From NCBI RefSeq assembly GCF_046254905.1, contig NZ_CP158016.1, forward strand, positions 1,798,001 through 1,862,000: DNA of 64,000 nucleotides, in the 5' to 3' direction. The notes below the pieces were generated by a model. It was given only the letters and a program-made list of their open reading frames with translations. It was not told where the DNA came from and searched no databases. This DNA comes from Pseudaeromonas aegiceratis. Lineage in GTDB: Bacteria; Pseudomonadota; Gammaproteobacteria; Enterobacterales; Aeromonadaceae. Below, piece by piece: positions 26,674 through 35,984 of the stretch. The position numbers and the translations under genes were made by a program. Position 1 is the stretch's first letter; each line of letters opens with the position of its first letter.

Positions 26674-27960
26674 TTACTTGCTGGCACCGCCGCACTTGCC
26701 GGTCTTCACATTGAAGTTGCCGCAGGCCAGGGGCTTACGCCAGTCGGAGATCAGATCCTTGGAGCCATCCAGGTAATCGGACCAGGCGTCACCGGCGACG
26801 GTACCCTTGGTCTCGGACACCACCTCGAATTGACCGTCTTCCTGGATTTCACCGATCAGCACCGGCTTGGTGATGTGGTGGTTGGGCATCATGGCGGCGT
26901 AGCCACCGGTCAGGTTGGGTACGCTGATGCCGATCAGGGCCTCTTGTACCGCTTCCGGATCCGTGGTGCCGGCCTTCTCAACCGCCTTGACCCACATGTT
27001 GAAGCCGATGTAGGTGGCTTCCATCGGGTCGTTGGTCACCCGATCTTCCTTGCCGGTGAACTTGTGCCACTGCTCGATGAACTCGCTGTTGAGGTCGTTA
27101 TCCACGCTCTCGAAGTAGTTCCAGGCGGCCAGGTGGCCCACGAGCGGCTTGGTGTCGATGCCGGAGAGCTCTTCCTCACCCACGGAGAAGGCCACCACAG
27201 GGATGGACTCGGCGGTGATGCCCTGGTTAGCCAGTTCCTTGTAGAAGGGCACGTTGGCGTCGCCGTTGATGGTGGAGACCACGGCGGTCTTCTTACCGGC
27301 GGAGCCAAACTTCTTCACGTCGGCGACGATGGACTGCCAATCGGCGTGACCGAAGGGGGTGTAGTTGACCATGATGTCAGCAGCCGGCACGCCCTTGGCC
27401 TTCAGGTAGGCTTCGAGGATCTTGTTGGTGGTGCGGGGATAGACGTAGTCGGTACCCAGCAGTGCCCAGCGCTTGACCCCTTGATCCATCAGGTAGTCGA
27501 CGGCGGGGATGGCTTGCTGGTTCGGGGCGGCACCGGTGTAGAAGACGTTCTTGGAAGACTCTTCGCCTTCATACTGCACCGGGTAGAAGAGGATGCTGTT
27601 GAGCTCCTCGAACACCGGCAGCACGGACTTGCGGGACACTGAGGTCCAGCAACCGAACACGGCGGCCACCTTGTCCTTTTGGATCAGCTCGCGGGCCTTC
27701 TCGGCAAACAGCGGCCAGTTGGACGCCGGATCCACCACCACGGCTTCGAGCTTCTTGCCCAGCACCCCACCCTTCTTGTTCTGCTCATCCACCAACATCA
27801 ACATGGTGTCCTTGAGGGTGGTCTCGGAAATGGCCATGGTGCCTGACAGGGAGTGCAACACCCCCACCTTGATGGTGTCGGCGGCAAAGGCGCCGCCGGC
27901 AACCAGGCTGGCAGACAACACGGACAGACGGACCAACTGATGGACTTTGTTTAGCTTCAT
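26674..27960 (-). CDS. urtA: Urea ABC transporter substrate-binding protein UrtA
   Basis: 428 residues from ATG 27960, which has AAGGAG 8 bases upstream; the frame is open further upstream only as the shadow of the regulator gene. Signal peptide MKLNKVHQLVRLSVLSASLVAGGAFA, then a periplasmic type I binding fold: DTIKVGVLHSLSGTMAISE, VFGCWTSVSRKSVLPVFEE, LFYPVQYEGEESSKNVFYTGA and RWALLGTDYVYPRTTNKI, which are UrtA (FmdD-like) hallmarks and distinguish it from branched-chain amino acid binders. Captures urea in the periplasm for UrtBCDE. Confidence 0.95.
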   Translation of the reverse strand: MKLNKVHQLVRLSVLSASLVAGGAFAADTIKVGVLHSLSGTMAISETTLKDTMLMLVDEQNKKGGVLGKKLEAVVVDPASNWPLFAEKARELIQKDKVAAVFGCWTSVSRKSVLPVFEELNSILFYPVQYEGEESSKNVFYTGAAPNQQAIPAVDYLMDQGVKRWALLGTDYVYPRTTNKILEAYLKAKGVPAADIMVNYTPFGHADWQSIVADVKKFGSAGKKTAVVSTINGDANVPFYKELANQGITAESIPVVAFSVGEEELSGIDTKPLVGHLAAWNYFESVDNDLNSEFIEQWHKFTGKEDRVTNDPMEATYIGFNMWVKAVEKAGTTDPEAVQEALIGISVPNLTGGYAAMMPNHHITKPVLIGEIQEDGQFEVVSETKGTVAGDAWSDYLDGSKDLISDWRKPLACGNFNVKTGKCGGASK

Positions 27961-28028
27961 GGAAACATCTCCTTGTTCATACACATGGGTACTGCCTACT
28001 TGTTGAGCCTTAAGACTCGATGTGCCAT

Positions 28029-28769
28029 CTAGTCGATGGCGGTTTCCTGCCCCTGCGCCGCCCGGGAACGGGCGCTGTGCAGCATGTGCAGGGTGATCTT
28101 GCGTACCTCGGCCTTGCTGGCCGCGATATGACTGCGTAACAGACGCTTGGCCTCGTCGGTGCGGCGTCTGACGATGGCGCGCAGTATGGCGCCATGTTCG
28201 TTGTAGGTGGCCTCGACTCTGGGCACCTTGGTGAAGTCCAGCCGGCGGATAATGCGGATCTTCTCGGTGATCTCCCAATGGATCTGGGCCATCTGCCGGT
28301 TACCGCTGGCGACGATGAGCAGGTTGTGGAAGCGCTCATCCTGCCGACTCACCTCGGCGCCATCGCCGAGGCGCTGCTCCGGCGGCACCAGCCAGAAGGC
28401 CAGCAGCTCGGCAAACGCCTCGTGTTGCTGCTCGCCATCGCACAACCGCTGCACCGCCGCCTCCTCCAGCACGATGCGCACATCGTAGAGATCCTCGAAG
28501 TACTCGAAATCAAAGGGCCGCACCTGCCAGCCGCTGCGAAACTGCACCTCCACGAAACCTTCCTTCTGCAGCCGGTACAGCGCCTCCCGCACCGGGGTGC
28601 GGCTGGCCTGCATCCGCTCCGCCACCTCGGTCTCGCTGAAGCGATCGCCGGGCAGCAGGGCGAAGGCGAAGATCTGCTCCTTGAGCGCCTGATAGATGCG
28701 ATCCGCCATGTTTTCCGGCCTGGGCTTGGGTTGTCCCAGGGGGCGCTGGCCCGACTGACGCTGACTCAT
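28029..28769 (-). CDS. GntR-family regulator, FCD subfamily, of the urea block
   Basis: 246 residues: N-terminal winged helix (about 25-90: ALKEQIFAFALLPGDRFSETEVAERMQASRTPVREALYRLQKEGFVEV, read as the GntR motif) and a C-terminal all-helical FCD effector domain with the metal-ligand type residues expected (DVRIVLEEAAV, RFHNLLI, EHGAILRAI). It lies within the block, 9 bp after the urea carboxylase stop and 68 bp before urtA, so it probably autoregulates with its operon. Ligand unknown; allophanate, urea or a carboxylate are reasonable guesses. A candidate operator is described at 34285-34296. Confidence 0.88.
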   Translation of the reverse strand: MSQRQSGQRPLGQPKPRPENMADRIYQALKEQIFAFALLPGDRFSETEVAERMQASRTPVREALYRLQKEGFVEVQFRSGWQVRPFDFEYFEDLYDVRIVLEEAAVQRLCDGEQQHEAFAELLAFWLVPPEQRLGDGAEVSRQDERFHNLLIVASGNRQMAQIHWEITEKIRIIRRLDFTKVPRVEATYNEHGAILRAIVRRRTDEAKRLLRSHIAASKAEVRKITLHMLHSARSRAAQGQETAID

Positions 28770-28778
28770 CTTGTCTCC

Positions 28779-31700
28779 TTATTCCACCGGCTCGGCCAAG
28801 GGCGCCAGGTGCAGCAGGGGTTCACCCGCCTGCACCTGCCGGCCGGGCTGGCACAGCAAGGCCGCCACCACGCCATCTCTGGGCGCGGCAATGGCAAATT
28901 CCATCTTCATGGCCTCCAGGATCACCAGGGGCTCCCCGGCGCTCACCCGTTGACCGGCACTCACCAGCAGCTTCCAGATGCTGCCGCTCACCTGGGCCGC
29001 CACCGGGCACCCATCCTGGGCCAGTGGCGGGTGCAGCCTGGCCGGCAGGGACAGGCTGTCATCCTCTGGTAACGGCACCTCCTGCTGCCAGCGGGCGACC
29101 TCCTGGGCAAAGGCGGCCTGCTGACGGGCCTGGAAGGCCGAAATGCTCTGCGCCTCGCCGGTGAGCCACGCCTCGTGTTCCGCCAGGCAGAATTCGCCTT
29201 CCTCGATGCGCAGCCGGCCTTGGCCTGCTGCCTGGGCCTGCCGCAGCTGGGCCAGCTCGGCCTCGGTCACGGGATAGAAGCGGATTTGATCGAAGAAGCG
29301 CAGCAGACAGGGATCGGAGGCTGCCTCCCGCTGCCAGATGGGCAGGGTGCGGCCCACCAGTTGGTAGCCCCCTGGCGAGTCCATGCCATAGATGCACAGG
29401 TAGACGCCGCCGATGCCCACCGCCCCTTCGGTGGTATGGGTGCGGGCCGGGTTGTATTTGGAGGTCAACAGCCGGTGGCGCGGATCCAGGGGCACGGCGC
29501 AGGGAGCGCCCAGGTAGACATCCCCCAGACCCAGCACCAGATAGCGGGCGGCGTAGAGGATCTCGGCCACCTGGTCACGCCGGCTCAGGCCGTTGATGCG
29601 CTGAATGAAATCCACGTTGTTGGGCAGCCAGGGCGCCGTGTCCCGCACCGACTGGCGATAGCGCGCCACCGCATCCAGGCTGCTGGCATCCTCGAAGGCC
29701 AGGGGCAGCCAGAGGGTGCGGCTGGGCACCCTGAGGGTGTGCACATCCGGCAAGGTGGCTTCATGCGCCATCAGCGCCTTGAGCAAGGCGGATTGAGAGA
29801 GCCGGCGGCTGTCGAAGCGGATCTGCAGGCAGCGCACGCCGGGGGAGAGCTCCTCGACCCCAGGGATGGGGTCTGCGGCCAAGGCCTGCATCAGGGCATG
29901 GACCCGCAGGCGCAGGGCCAGGGTGAAGCGCTCGTCACCGTATTCCAGCAGCAGGCACTTGTCGCCGGCCTGGCGGTAGGTCACCACGGGACGGGACCCC
30001 GCGGCGGGCAGCCGGGCCAACACACAGGCGCTCTGGCCGACCACCTCGGTCAAGGCGGGGGGCAACACCGCCTGGGGCAGGACGGGGGCGGTCAAGGCTT
30101 GCAGCGCCTGCTCCCAGGCCTGTTCGGCCATCAGGGCCTGCTCGAAGCTCATGGCCACGAAGCGGATGCGATCCCCGGGTCTGAGCTGACCCAGCTTCCA
30201 CAGCTCGGCCTTAGCAACCGTCACTGGGCAGACGAAGCCACCCAGGCTGGGGCCATCGTGGGCCAGGATCACCGGGCTGTCGCCGGTGAAGTTGATGCTG
30301 CCGATGGCGTACTGGCAGTCATGGATGTTGGAGGGGTGCAGGCCCGCCTCACCCCCATCCCGGCGGCTCCACTGCGGCTTGGGGCCGCTCAAGCGTACAC
30401 CCAGGCGGTTGGACTGGTAGTGCACCAGCCAATCGCTGGCGAAGAAGGTCTCCAGGTACTCGGGGGTGAAATAGTCCGGGGCGCCATGGGGGCCGTGCAG
30501 CACGCCGATCTGCCAGGCCTCGCCTGGGGCCGGCAGCTTGCCGAAGCCGGGCATCAGGGCCGCCGGCAAGCGAACCTCCGGCACGGGACCGGCCACCGCC
30601 TGTCCCAGGGGCAGCTGATCTCCCAGCCGCAGGCAGCGGCCCTGCACCCCGCCCAGCTGTCCCAGGGCGAAGGTGGCGCGACTGCCCAGGGTCAGAGGCA
30701 GATCCAGTCCGCCGCGTACCGCCAGATAACTGCGGCAACCTGAGATCACGCCGGCCAGATCCAGGATCTGCCCGGCCCGGATGGGAACGGCGCTATGCAG
30801 GGGCACGGGCTGGCCATCCAGGGTGGGCTGACACAGGCCGCCGGTGATGGCGATGACGCTGTCCTGATGAAAGCGCAACACGGGCCCCTGCAAGGTGCAT
30901 TCGAGACCGGCTGCGTCCGGCGCATTGCCCACCAGGGCATTGGCCAGCCGGAAGGAGCGGTCGTCCATGGGACCGGAGGGGGGCACGCCTATGGCCCAGT
31001 AACCCACGCGGCCCGGGTAGTCCTGCACGCTGGTGTAGGTGCCGGGCTGCAGCACCTCCAGCACCCGCGGACGGTAGGCAAACTGCGCCAGGCTGGCGGT
31101 GTGATACTGCCCCGCCGCCAGCGGCGACCAGGCCAGCAGCTGGCGCAGATACGGCAGGTTGGTGATGAGGCCGTCCAGCTGACTCTCGGCCAGGGCTTGC
31201 TTGAGCCGCTGCAGCACCTGGGTCCGGTCGGCCCCGTGGACGATAAGCTTGGCCAGCAGGGGATCGTAGTGACTGCTGATTTGGCTGCCCGACTCGACCC
31301 AGCCATCCACCCGCAGCCAGGGCAACTGGGGATAGCTGACCCGGCAGAGGGTGCCGGCCATGGGGGCGAAGTCCCGCAGCGGATCCTCGGCATAGAGGCG
31401 CACCTCCATGGCGGCCCCTGCCGCCTGGGGCAAGGTGGCCAGATCCGGGCACTGATCGGCGGCGATCTGCAGCATCAGGGCCACCAGATCCAGGCCGGTG
31501 ACCGCCTCCGTGATGGTGTGCTCCACCTGCAGCCGGGTGTTGACCTCGAGAAAATAGAAGGCATCCCTACCCGGCTCATAGATAAATTCCACCGTGCCGA
31601 CGCTGCGATACTGGACCCACTGCCCCAGGCGGATGGCCGCCTGGCACAAGCGCTCGCGGGTGGCAGCGGACAGGCCCGGGGCCGGTGTCTCCTCCACCAC

Positions 31701-32444
31701 CTTCTGGTGGCGGCGCTGCAAGGAGCAATCCCGTTCCCCCAGGGCCACCACCTGGCCCAGACCGTCGCCGACGATCTGCACCTCCAGGTGCCGGGCGCCC
31801 TCGACGCAGCGTTCCACAAACAGGCCGTCATGCTGGAAGAAGGCCGCGCCCTGGCGCCGCACCCGGTCAAAGGCGGCGGCCAGCTCCTCGGGATTGTTGC
31901 AGCGACACAGGCCGATGCCACCGCCGCCGGCGGTGCTCTTGAGCATCAGGGGGTAACCCAGGGTCTCGGCAGCCGCCAGGGCGGCGGCGCCATCCGCCAA
32001 CAGGCCGGAACCCGGCAACAGGGGGACCCCGGCCGCGTCCGCCAGGATCCGGGCCTGATGTTTCAAGCCAAACTGGCGCAGTTGGGTCTCGGTGGGGCCA
32101 ACAAACACAATGTCTGCCTCGGCACAGCGGTGGGCAAAGTCGGCATTTTCCGCCAGCAGACCATAGCCGGGCAGTATCGCCTCGGCGCCACAGGCCTGGG
32201 CGATGGCGAGTATCTTGTCGCCATCCAGATAGGTGTCCGCCACGGCGCTCTGTTCACCGTCGCTCAGGCAATAGGCCTCGTCGGCCAGGCGTACCGCCGG
32301 GCTGTGGCGATCGGCATGGCTGTGGACCACCACGGCTTGGATGCCCAGCTGTTGCAGGGTGCGCAGCAGGCGCAGGGCAATCTCGCCGCGATTGGCGATC
32401 AGCACCTTGGAGAACAATGGGGAGGAGGACGGATGGGTTAGCAT
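28779..32444 (-). CDS. uca: Urea carboxylase (biotin-dependent)
   Basis: 1221 residues. Catalyses ATP- and bicarbonate-dependent carboxylation of urea to allophanate. Domains in order: biotin carboxylase (about 1-450; KVLIANRGEIALRLLRT, GGGGIGLCR ATP loop, FLEVNTRLQVEHTITE), urea carboxyltransferase made of KipA- and KipI-like halves (about 460-1130; GVPPSGPMDDRSFRLAN, GPHGAPDYF, then PGVEELSPGVRCLQIRFDSR), and a C-terminal biotinyl domain with EAMKMEF. It overlaps the allophanate hydrolase gene by 7 bp. Guanidine carboxylases share this architecture, but the carboxyguanidine deiminase genes normally found with them are absent here, which favours urea. Confidence 0.92.
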   Translation of the reverse strand: MLTHPSSSPLFSKVLIANRGEIALRLLRTLQQLGIQAVVVHSHADRHSPAVRLADEAYCLSDGEQSAVADTYLDGDKILAIAQACGAEAILPGYGLLAENADFAHRCAEADIVFVGPTETQLRQFGLKHQARILADAAGVPLLPGSGLLADGAAALAAAETLGYPLMLKSTAGGGGIGLCRCNNPEELAAAFDRVRRQGAAFFQHDGLFVERCVEGARHLEVQIVGDGLGQVVALGERDCSLQRRHQKVVEETPAPGLSAATRERLCQAAIRLGQWVQYRSVGTVEFIYEPGRDAFYFLEVNTRLQVEHTITEAVTGLDLVALMLQIAADQCPDLATLPQAAGAAMEVRLYAEDPLRDFAPMAGTLCRVSYPQLPWLRVDGWVESGSQISSHYDPLLAKLIVHGADRTQVLQRLKQALAESQLDGLITNLPYLRQLLAWSPLAAGQYHTASLAQFAYRPRVLEVLQPGTYTSVQDYPGRVGYWAIGVPPSGPMDDRSFRLANALVGNAPDAAGLECTLQGPVLRFHQDSVIAITGGLCQPTLDGQPVPLHSAVPIRAGQILDLAGVISGCRSYLAVRGGLDLPLTLGSRATFALGQLGGVQGRCLRLGDQLPLGQAVAGPVPEVRLPAALMPGFGKLPAPGEAWQIGVLHGPHGAPDYFTPEYLETFFASDWLVHYQSNRLGVRLSGPKPQWSRRDGGEAGLHPSNIHDCQYAIGSINFTGDSPVILAHDGPSLGGFVCPVTVAKAELWKLGQLRPGDRIRFVAMSFEQALMAEQAWEQALQALTAPVLPQAVLPPALTEVVGQSACVLARLPAAGSRPVVTYRQAGDKCLLLEYGDERFTLALRLRVHALMQALAADPIPGVEELSPGVRCLQIRFDSRRLSQSALLKALMAHEATLPDVHTLRVPSRTLWLPLAFEDASSLDAVARYRQSVRDTAPWLPNNVDFIQRINGLSRRDQVAEILYAARYLVLGLGDVYLGAPCAVPLDPRHRLLTSKYNPARTHTTEGAVGIGGVYLCIYGMDSPGGYQLVGRTLPIWQREAASDPCLLRFFDQIRFYPVTEAELAQLRQAQAAGQGRLRIEEGEFCLAEHEAWLTGEAQSISAFQARQQAAFAQEVARWQQEVPLPEDDSLSLPARLHPPLAQDGCPVAAQVSGSIWKLLVSAGQRVSAGEPLVILEAMKMEFAIAAPRDGVVAALLCQPGRQVQAGEPLLHLAPLAEPVE

Positions 32445-34261
32445 GCCACCCTCCCCGGCTGCCGAGCCGGTTGGGCCTGGGCCGCCAGGTAGGCGCGCCA
32501 GCTGCCATGGGCGGTGATGTCCCGGGCGCCCTCAAGGGCCAGAGGTTCACAGATGAAACCAGCCACCCGGCGGCCATCCGCCAGCTGCACAGAGCCCAGC
32601 CCCAGGGGCGACGGGACGCGGGCCAGCAGATCGGCCCAGGCCGCCTTGGGCAGGGCCCAGAGCTCCAGCTCGATGGCGGCCCCCGGCGTCCGACCGGCCA
32701 CCAGGGCCGGCCGCCGACCGTCCGCCAGGGCGAACAGCCGATAGTGAGGAGCGCTGCGGCTGGTTTCCAGCAGGTAGCCGCCGAGGTCGGTGAGCTGATG
32801 ATTCAGGGGTTGCCCGCTAAGGTGGGCCCCCACCACCGCCAGCACCTGATGATCCGGCGCCAGGACGGTACCACTGGGAGCGGATGGGGCCGGTCGGCCG
32901 GTGGCGCCCAGTGGCAAATTCAATCCTGCGGCCAGTGGCTTGGCCAGGCGGGCCAGGGCCCACTCCTGCCAGGCGGGGGCCACCAGGGTGACACCCAGCG
33001 GCAGGCCGTCGGGACGAAAGCCCGCCGGCAGCGACAGGGCGCAGCAGTCCGCCAGGTTGACCCAGTTGCAGTAGTGCCCCAACTGGCTATTGACCACCAC
33101 GGGATCCGCCCTGACTTGCGCCAGGGTCGGCAGCCGGGGCGCCGTGGGCAGCAGCAGGGCATCCAGCTGCCCGAGCTGCTGCTGGATCCGGGCCTTCAGC
33201 GCCTGGCGGCGGTATTCGGCGGCAAAGGCCTCCGTGGCCCGCAGCCCATCCGCCTGGGCTATGATGCCGGCCACCACGGGATCCATCTCATCCCTGTGCC
33301 CGGCGAGAAATTCCGCCAGGGCGACACGGCGCTCTGCCAGCCAAGGCCCCTCATAGAGCAGGTGGGCCAGCTCGGCAAAGGGCTGATAATCCACCTCGAC
33401 CAGTTGCACCCCTTGCGCGGCCAGGGTGGCGCAGGCGGCCTCGAACCCCAGGCGCTGGGCCTCATCGCCGAACCAGGCCAGCTGCCGAGGCACCCCCAGG
33501 GTCGGGATCGAGCCACGACGAGGCACCACGGCGCCTTGACTGGCTCGGCTGAAGGGATCGGAGGCATCCTCACCGTAGGCGATGAGAGCCAATTGCTCGG
33601 CATCGGCCACCGTCAGGGTAAACAGGGAGACGCAATCCAGGCTCTTGCAGGCCGGCACCACACCACGGCAACTGATGGCGCCGCGGGTGGGCTTCCAGCC
33701 CACCAGGTTGTTGAAGCCGGCCGGCACCCGCCCCGAGCCAGCAGTATCCGTGCCCAAGGCAAAGGGCACCAGACCCCGGGCCACCAGGGAGGCGGAGCCG
33801 GCACTGGAGCCGCCGCAGACATAATCGGCATTGACGCTGTTGGGCACGGCGCCGTAGGGGCTGCGGGTCCCCACCAGGCCGGTGGCAAACTGATCCAGGT
33901 TGCTCTTGCCCAGCACCACGGCGCCGGCGGCCCGCAGGCGGGCCACCACACCGGCATCCTGCTCGGGCAGGTATCGGAAGGCGGGACAGGCGGCGGTGGT
34001 GGGCAGGCCCGCCACATCTATGTTGTCCTTGACGGCAAAGGGCACGCCGTAAAGCGGCAATGCCGCCAGACTGCCCGCCTCCGCCAGCCTGGCTTGCAGG
34101 CGCGCACACTCGGCAGCCAGGGTGACAGGCTCAATCAGGCTGATCCAGGCGACGTCATCCAGGCTCTGGGCGCGCAGCAGCTCACCCAGCAGCTGCTCGG
34201 GCTGCTGCCCTGCGCTGTAGGCGTCTTGCCACTCTTGTAAGGTCCATCCCAGGCTCTGCAT
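32438..34261 (-). CDS. atzF: Allophanate hydrolase (amidase-signature)
   Basis: 607 residues. Hydrolyses allophanate to ammonia and CO2, completing ATP-dependent urea degradation. The N-terminal 450 residues are an amidase-signature domain: catalytic lysine in FAVKDNIDVAG, the cis-Ser/Ser pair in CGGSSAGSASLVARGLVPFALGTDTAGSGR. The C-terminal 130 residues form the extra alpha/beta domain of AtzF-type enzymes (VGAHLSGQPLNHQLTDLGGYLLE, GTVLAPDHQV). It is the first gene of the 17.7-kb urea block. Confidence 0.94.
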   Translation of the reverse strand: MQSLGWTLQEWQDAYSAGQQPEQLLGELLRAQSLDDVAWISLIEPVTLAAECARLQARLAEAGSLAALPLYGVPFAVKDNIDVAGLPTTAACPAFRYLPEQDAGVVARLRAAGAVVLGKSNLDQFATGLVGTRSPYGAVPNSVNADYVCGGSSAGSASLVARGLVPFALGTDTAGSGRVPAGFNNLVGWKPTRGAISCRGVVPACKSLDCVSLFTLTVADAEQLALIAYGEDASDPFSRASQGAVVPRRGSIPTLGVPRQLAWFGDEAQRLGFEAACATLAAQGVQLVEVDYQPFAELAHLLYEGPWLAERRVALAEFLAGHRDEMDPVVAGIIAQADGLRATEAFAAEYRRQALKARIQQQLGQLDALLLPTAPRLPTLAQVRADPVVVNSQLGHYCNWVNLADCCALSLPAGFRPDGLPLGVTLVAPAWQEWALARLAKPLAAGLNLPLGATGRPAPSAPSGTVLAPDHQVLAVVGAHLSGQPLNHQLTDLGGYLLETSRSAPHYRLFALADGRRPALVAGRTPGAAIELELWALPKAAWADLLARVPSPLGLGSVQLADGRRVAGFICEPLALEGARDITAHGSWRAYLAAQAQPARQPGRVAC

Positions 34262-34284
34262 CCGTGCGCTCGACCCAATCCAAT

Positions 34285-34296
34285 CTTGTATACATG
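34285..34296 (-). promoter_or_regulatory. Candidate GntR/FCD operator upstream of atzF
   Basis: CTTGTATACATG contains the 8-bp palindrome TGTATACA, the usual core of FadR/FCD-type operators. A second half site (ATTACAAG at 34302-34309) gives a larger CTTGTA…TACAAG symmetry. It lies 25-50 bases before the atzF start, where a repressor would block transcription of the whole block. Inference only. Confidence 0.45.
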
Positions 34297-34303
34297 TGTG
34301 TAT

Positions 34304-34321
34304 TACAAGTCGTGTGCCAAG
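34304..34321 (-). promoter_or_regulatory. Weak sigma-54-like element upstream of atzF
   Basis: Minus-strand CTTGGCACACGACTTGTA: a perfect TGGCAC -24 half with the correct 10-bp spacing, but GT instead of the normally invariant GC in the -12 half. Nitrogen-controlled genes often use sigma-54, so it is recorded, with low confidence because of that mismatch. Confidence 0.25.
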
Positions 34322-34514
34322 CGGGCCATCAAAGGGATGAGTATTTGTCTTTTTACTTTAATACCAATTGGTTGCAGCGATATTCCTGACATTCCATGAG
34401 GTTTAATGGTGTGCCCATGACAAGGGGGGGTGTCTCAATGTGGTGCGTTAATGCACCCATGGCGGGCAATTGAGTCAACCTGGGCAGACGTGGGGCCGGC
34501 TGACCTGCGGGCAA

Positions 34515-34538
34515 CAAAAAGGCGGCAGAAGCCGCCTG
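34515..34538 (-). terminator. Terminator of the ycgL–ycgN operon
   Basis: On the minus strand AGGCGGC / GCCGCCT with a TTCT loop is followed by TTTTTG, 28 bases past the ycgN stop. Confidence 0.88.
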
Positions 34539-34565
34539 AGGTGATGCCGAGCCGCCCCGCAGCAG

Positions 34566-35018
34566 TTACAGCGGCCAGGTGACGATATGGTCTTCCCAGT
34601 CGCCGGCGTGGCGTTCATGGATGGCCTTGCCCCGCACCGAGGCGCCGGCGGCGTGCATGGCACTGCGGCTGCCGGTGATGAGGGGATGCCAGTCGGGTAA
34701 GGGCTGCCCCTCGGCCAGGCGGCGGTAGGCACAGCTGGCCGGCAGCCAGTGAAACTCGTCGATGAGCTCAGGGGTCAGCCGGGTACAGTCCGGCACCTTC
34801 TTGAAACGATGGGGGTAGTCCTTGCACTGGCAGGTGCGCAGATCCAGCAGATCGCAGGCGATGTTGGTGAAGTGCAGCTCCTCGGTCTCATCGTCGATGA
34901 GCTTGTGCAGGCAGCACTTGCCACAGCCATCACACAGGGATTCCCACTGGGCCTGGCTCATCTGCGCCAGGCTTAGCCGTTGCCAAAACGGCAGTTCCTC
35001 AGTTTGCATTGGGCTCAT
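34566..35018 (-). CDS. ycgN: YcgN-family cysteine-cluster protein (UPF0260)
   Basis: 150 residues. Cysteine motifs LCDGCGKCCLHKL, CDLLDLRTCQCKDYP, DCTRL and ASCAYR define the YkgJ/YcgN family of putative iron–sulfur or zinc proteins; function unknown. FWQRLSLAQMSQAQWESLCDGCG matches the family opening. Third gene of a minus-strand set ycgL–transglycosylase–ycgN facing away from minCDE, an arrangement common in gammaproteobacteria. Confidence 0.92.
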   Translation of the reverse strand: MSPMQTEELPFWQRLSLAQMSQAQWESLCDGCGKCCLHKLIDDETEELHFTNIACDLLDLRTCQCKDYPHRFKKVPDCTRLTPELIDEFHWLPASCAYRRLAEGQPLPDWHPLITGSRSAMHAAGASVRGKAIHERHAGDWEDHIVTWPL

Positions 35019-35021
35019 CTC

Positions 35022-35984
35022 TTAGGGGGCCACGATGGCATCGGCCAGGGTACTGACCGCCAGGGCGAAATAGTGCGACCGATTCCAATGCATCAGGGCC
35101 CGGTAGTTGTCGTACACCAGGTAGCTGCGCCCTGCCCCATCATCGGGCTGGATCAGGCTGGCGTGCATGTCGGCCTTGGGCAAGGGGCCACCCCAGGCAT
35201 TGCGCACCCCCAGGGCCTGCCATTGAGCCAGGCTGCGTTGTTGTTCCAGCCCCAGCAGCGCGGGGTCCAGCCCCTTGGGCGGTTGGACCGCCCGCCCCCA
35301 GGTCTGGTTGGCCTGCCAGCCCACCTGGTGCAGGTAGTTGGCCGCCGAGGCAAACACATCGGCCTGGGAGTGCCACAGATCCTTGCGCCCGTCACCATCC
35401 CCATCCTGGGCATAGCTCAGGAAGGAGGTGGGCATGAACTGCACCTGCCCCATGGCGCCGGCCCAGGAGCCGATCATCTGCTCCGCCGGGATATGCCCCT
35501 CATCGATGATCTGCAGGGCGGCGAACAGCTGCTGCTTGAAGAAGGCTTCACGCCGTCCCTCGTAGGCCAGAGTGGTGAGGGAGGAGATGAGCGGAAAGCC
35601 GCCGGTCAACTTGCCGAAGTTGGTCTCGATCCCCCACAGGGCGACGATAAAGCGCGGTGCCACCCCATACTGGGCACCGATGCGGGTCAACAGCGCCTGA
35701 TGCTGACGGTAGAGCCCCTTGGCCTGCTTGATCTTCCAGGCCGGCACCGCCTTGGGCAGATATTCGTCCAGGGTGAGCTTGTGCTCCGGCTGGCTGCGGT
35801 CATGCTTCACCGCCCGCTCGATGAAGTGCACATCGGCAAAGGACGCCGTCAGGGTCTGGGGACGAATGCCCTGGGCCAGCGCCTCCTGTTGCAGACTCTG
35901 CACGTACTGCTCGAAGCTCAGTGGCGATTGAGCCAGGGCTGGCAGTGCCAGGCTGAGGCCGATTGCGGCCAGCAGGCACTTCAT
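35022..35984 (-). CDS. Secreted MltB-family lytic murein transglycosylase
   Basis: 320 residues with a signal peptide (MKCLLAAIGLSLALPALA) and no lipobox cysteine placement at the cleavage site, so a periplasmic enzyme. SLT_2 fold: catalytic glutamate in FIVALWGIETNFGKLTG, then SWAGAMGQVQFMPTSFLSYAQDGDGDGRKDLW. Cleaves between MurNAc and GlcNAc to form 1,6-anhydroMurNAc. Its start overlaps the ycgL stop by 4 bp. A second, lipoprotein MltB is encoded at 60876-62015; the two share the core motifs but differ in N-termini and length. Confidence 0.9.
   Translation of the reverse strand: MKCLLAAIGLSLALPALAQSPLSFEQYVQSLQQEALAQGIRPQTLTASFADVHFIERAVKHDRSQPEHKLTLDEYLPKAVPAWKIKQAKGLYRQHQALLTRIGAQYGVAPRFIVALWGIETNFGKLTGGFPLISSLTTLAYEGRREAFFKQQLFAALQIIDEGHIPAEQMIGSWAGAMGQVQFMPTSFLSYAQDGDGDGRKDLWHSQADVFASAANYLHQVGWQANQTWGRAVQPPKGLDPALLGLEQQRSLAQWQALGVRNAWGGPLPKADMHASLIQPDDGAGRSYLVYDNYRALMHWNRSHYFALAVSTLADAIVAP

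Larger units (their letters stand above)
34262..34565. other. Intergenic region holding the urea-block promoter
   Basis: 304 bp between divergently read atzF and the 3' end of ycgN. It contains the candidate operator and sigma-54-like site given separately, an AT-rich stretch around 34340-34375, and the ycgN terminator near 34515. No open frame of interest was seen. Confidence 0.6.

Noticed and set aside
27961..28028. TGGCAC before urtA as a sigma-54 promoter
   Set aside because: At the right spacing the -12 dinucleotide is CT, not GC, so no promoter is claimed in this 68-bp gap.
30795..32441. 548-codon antisense frame over urea carboxylase
   Set aside because: Same reason: shadow of a gene with intact catalytic motifs.
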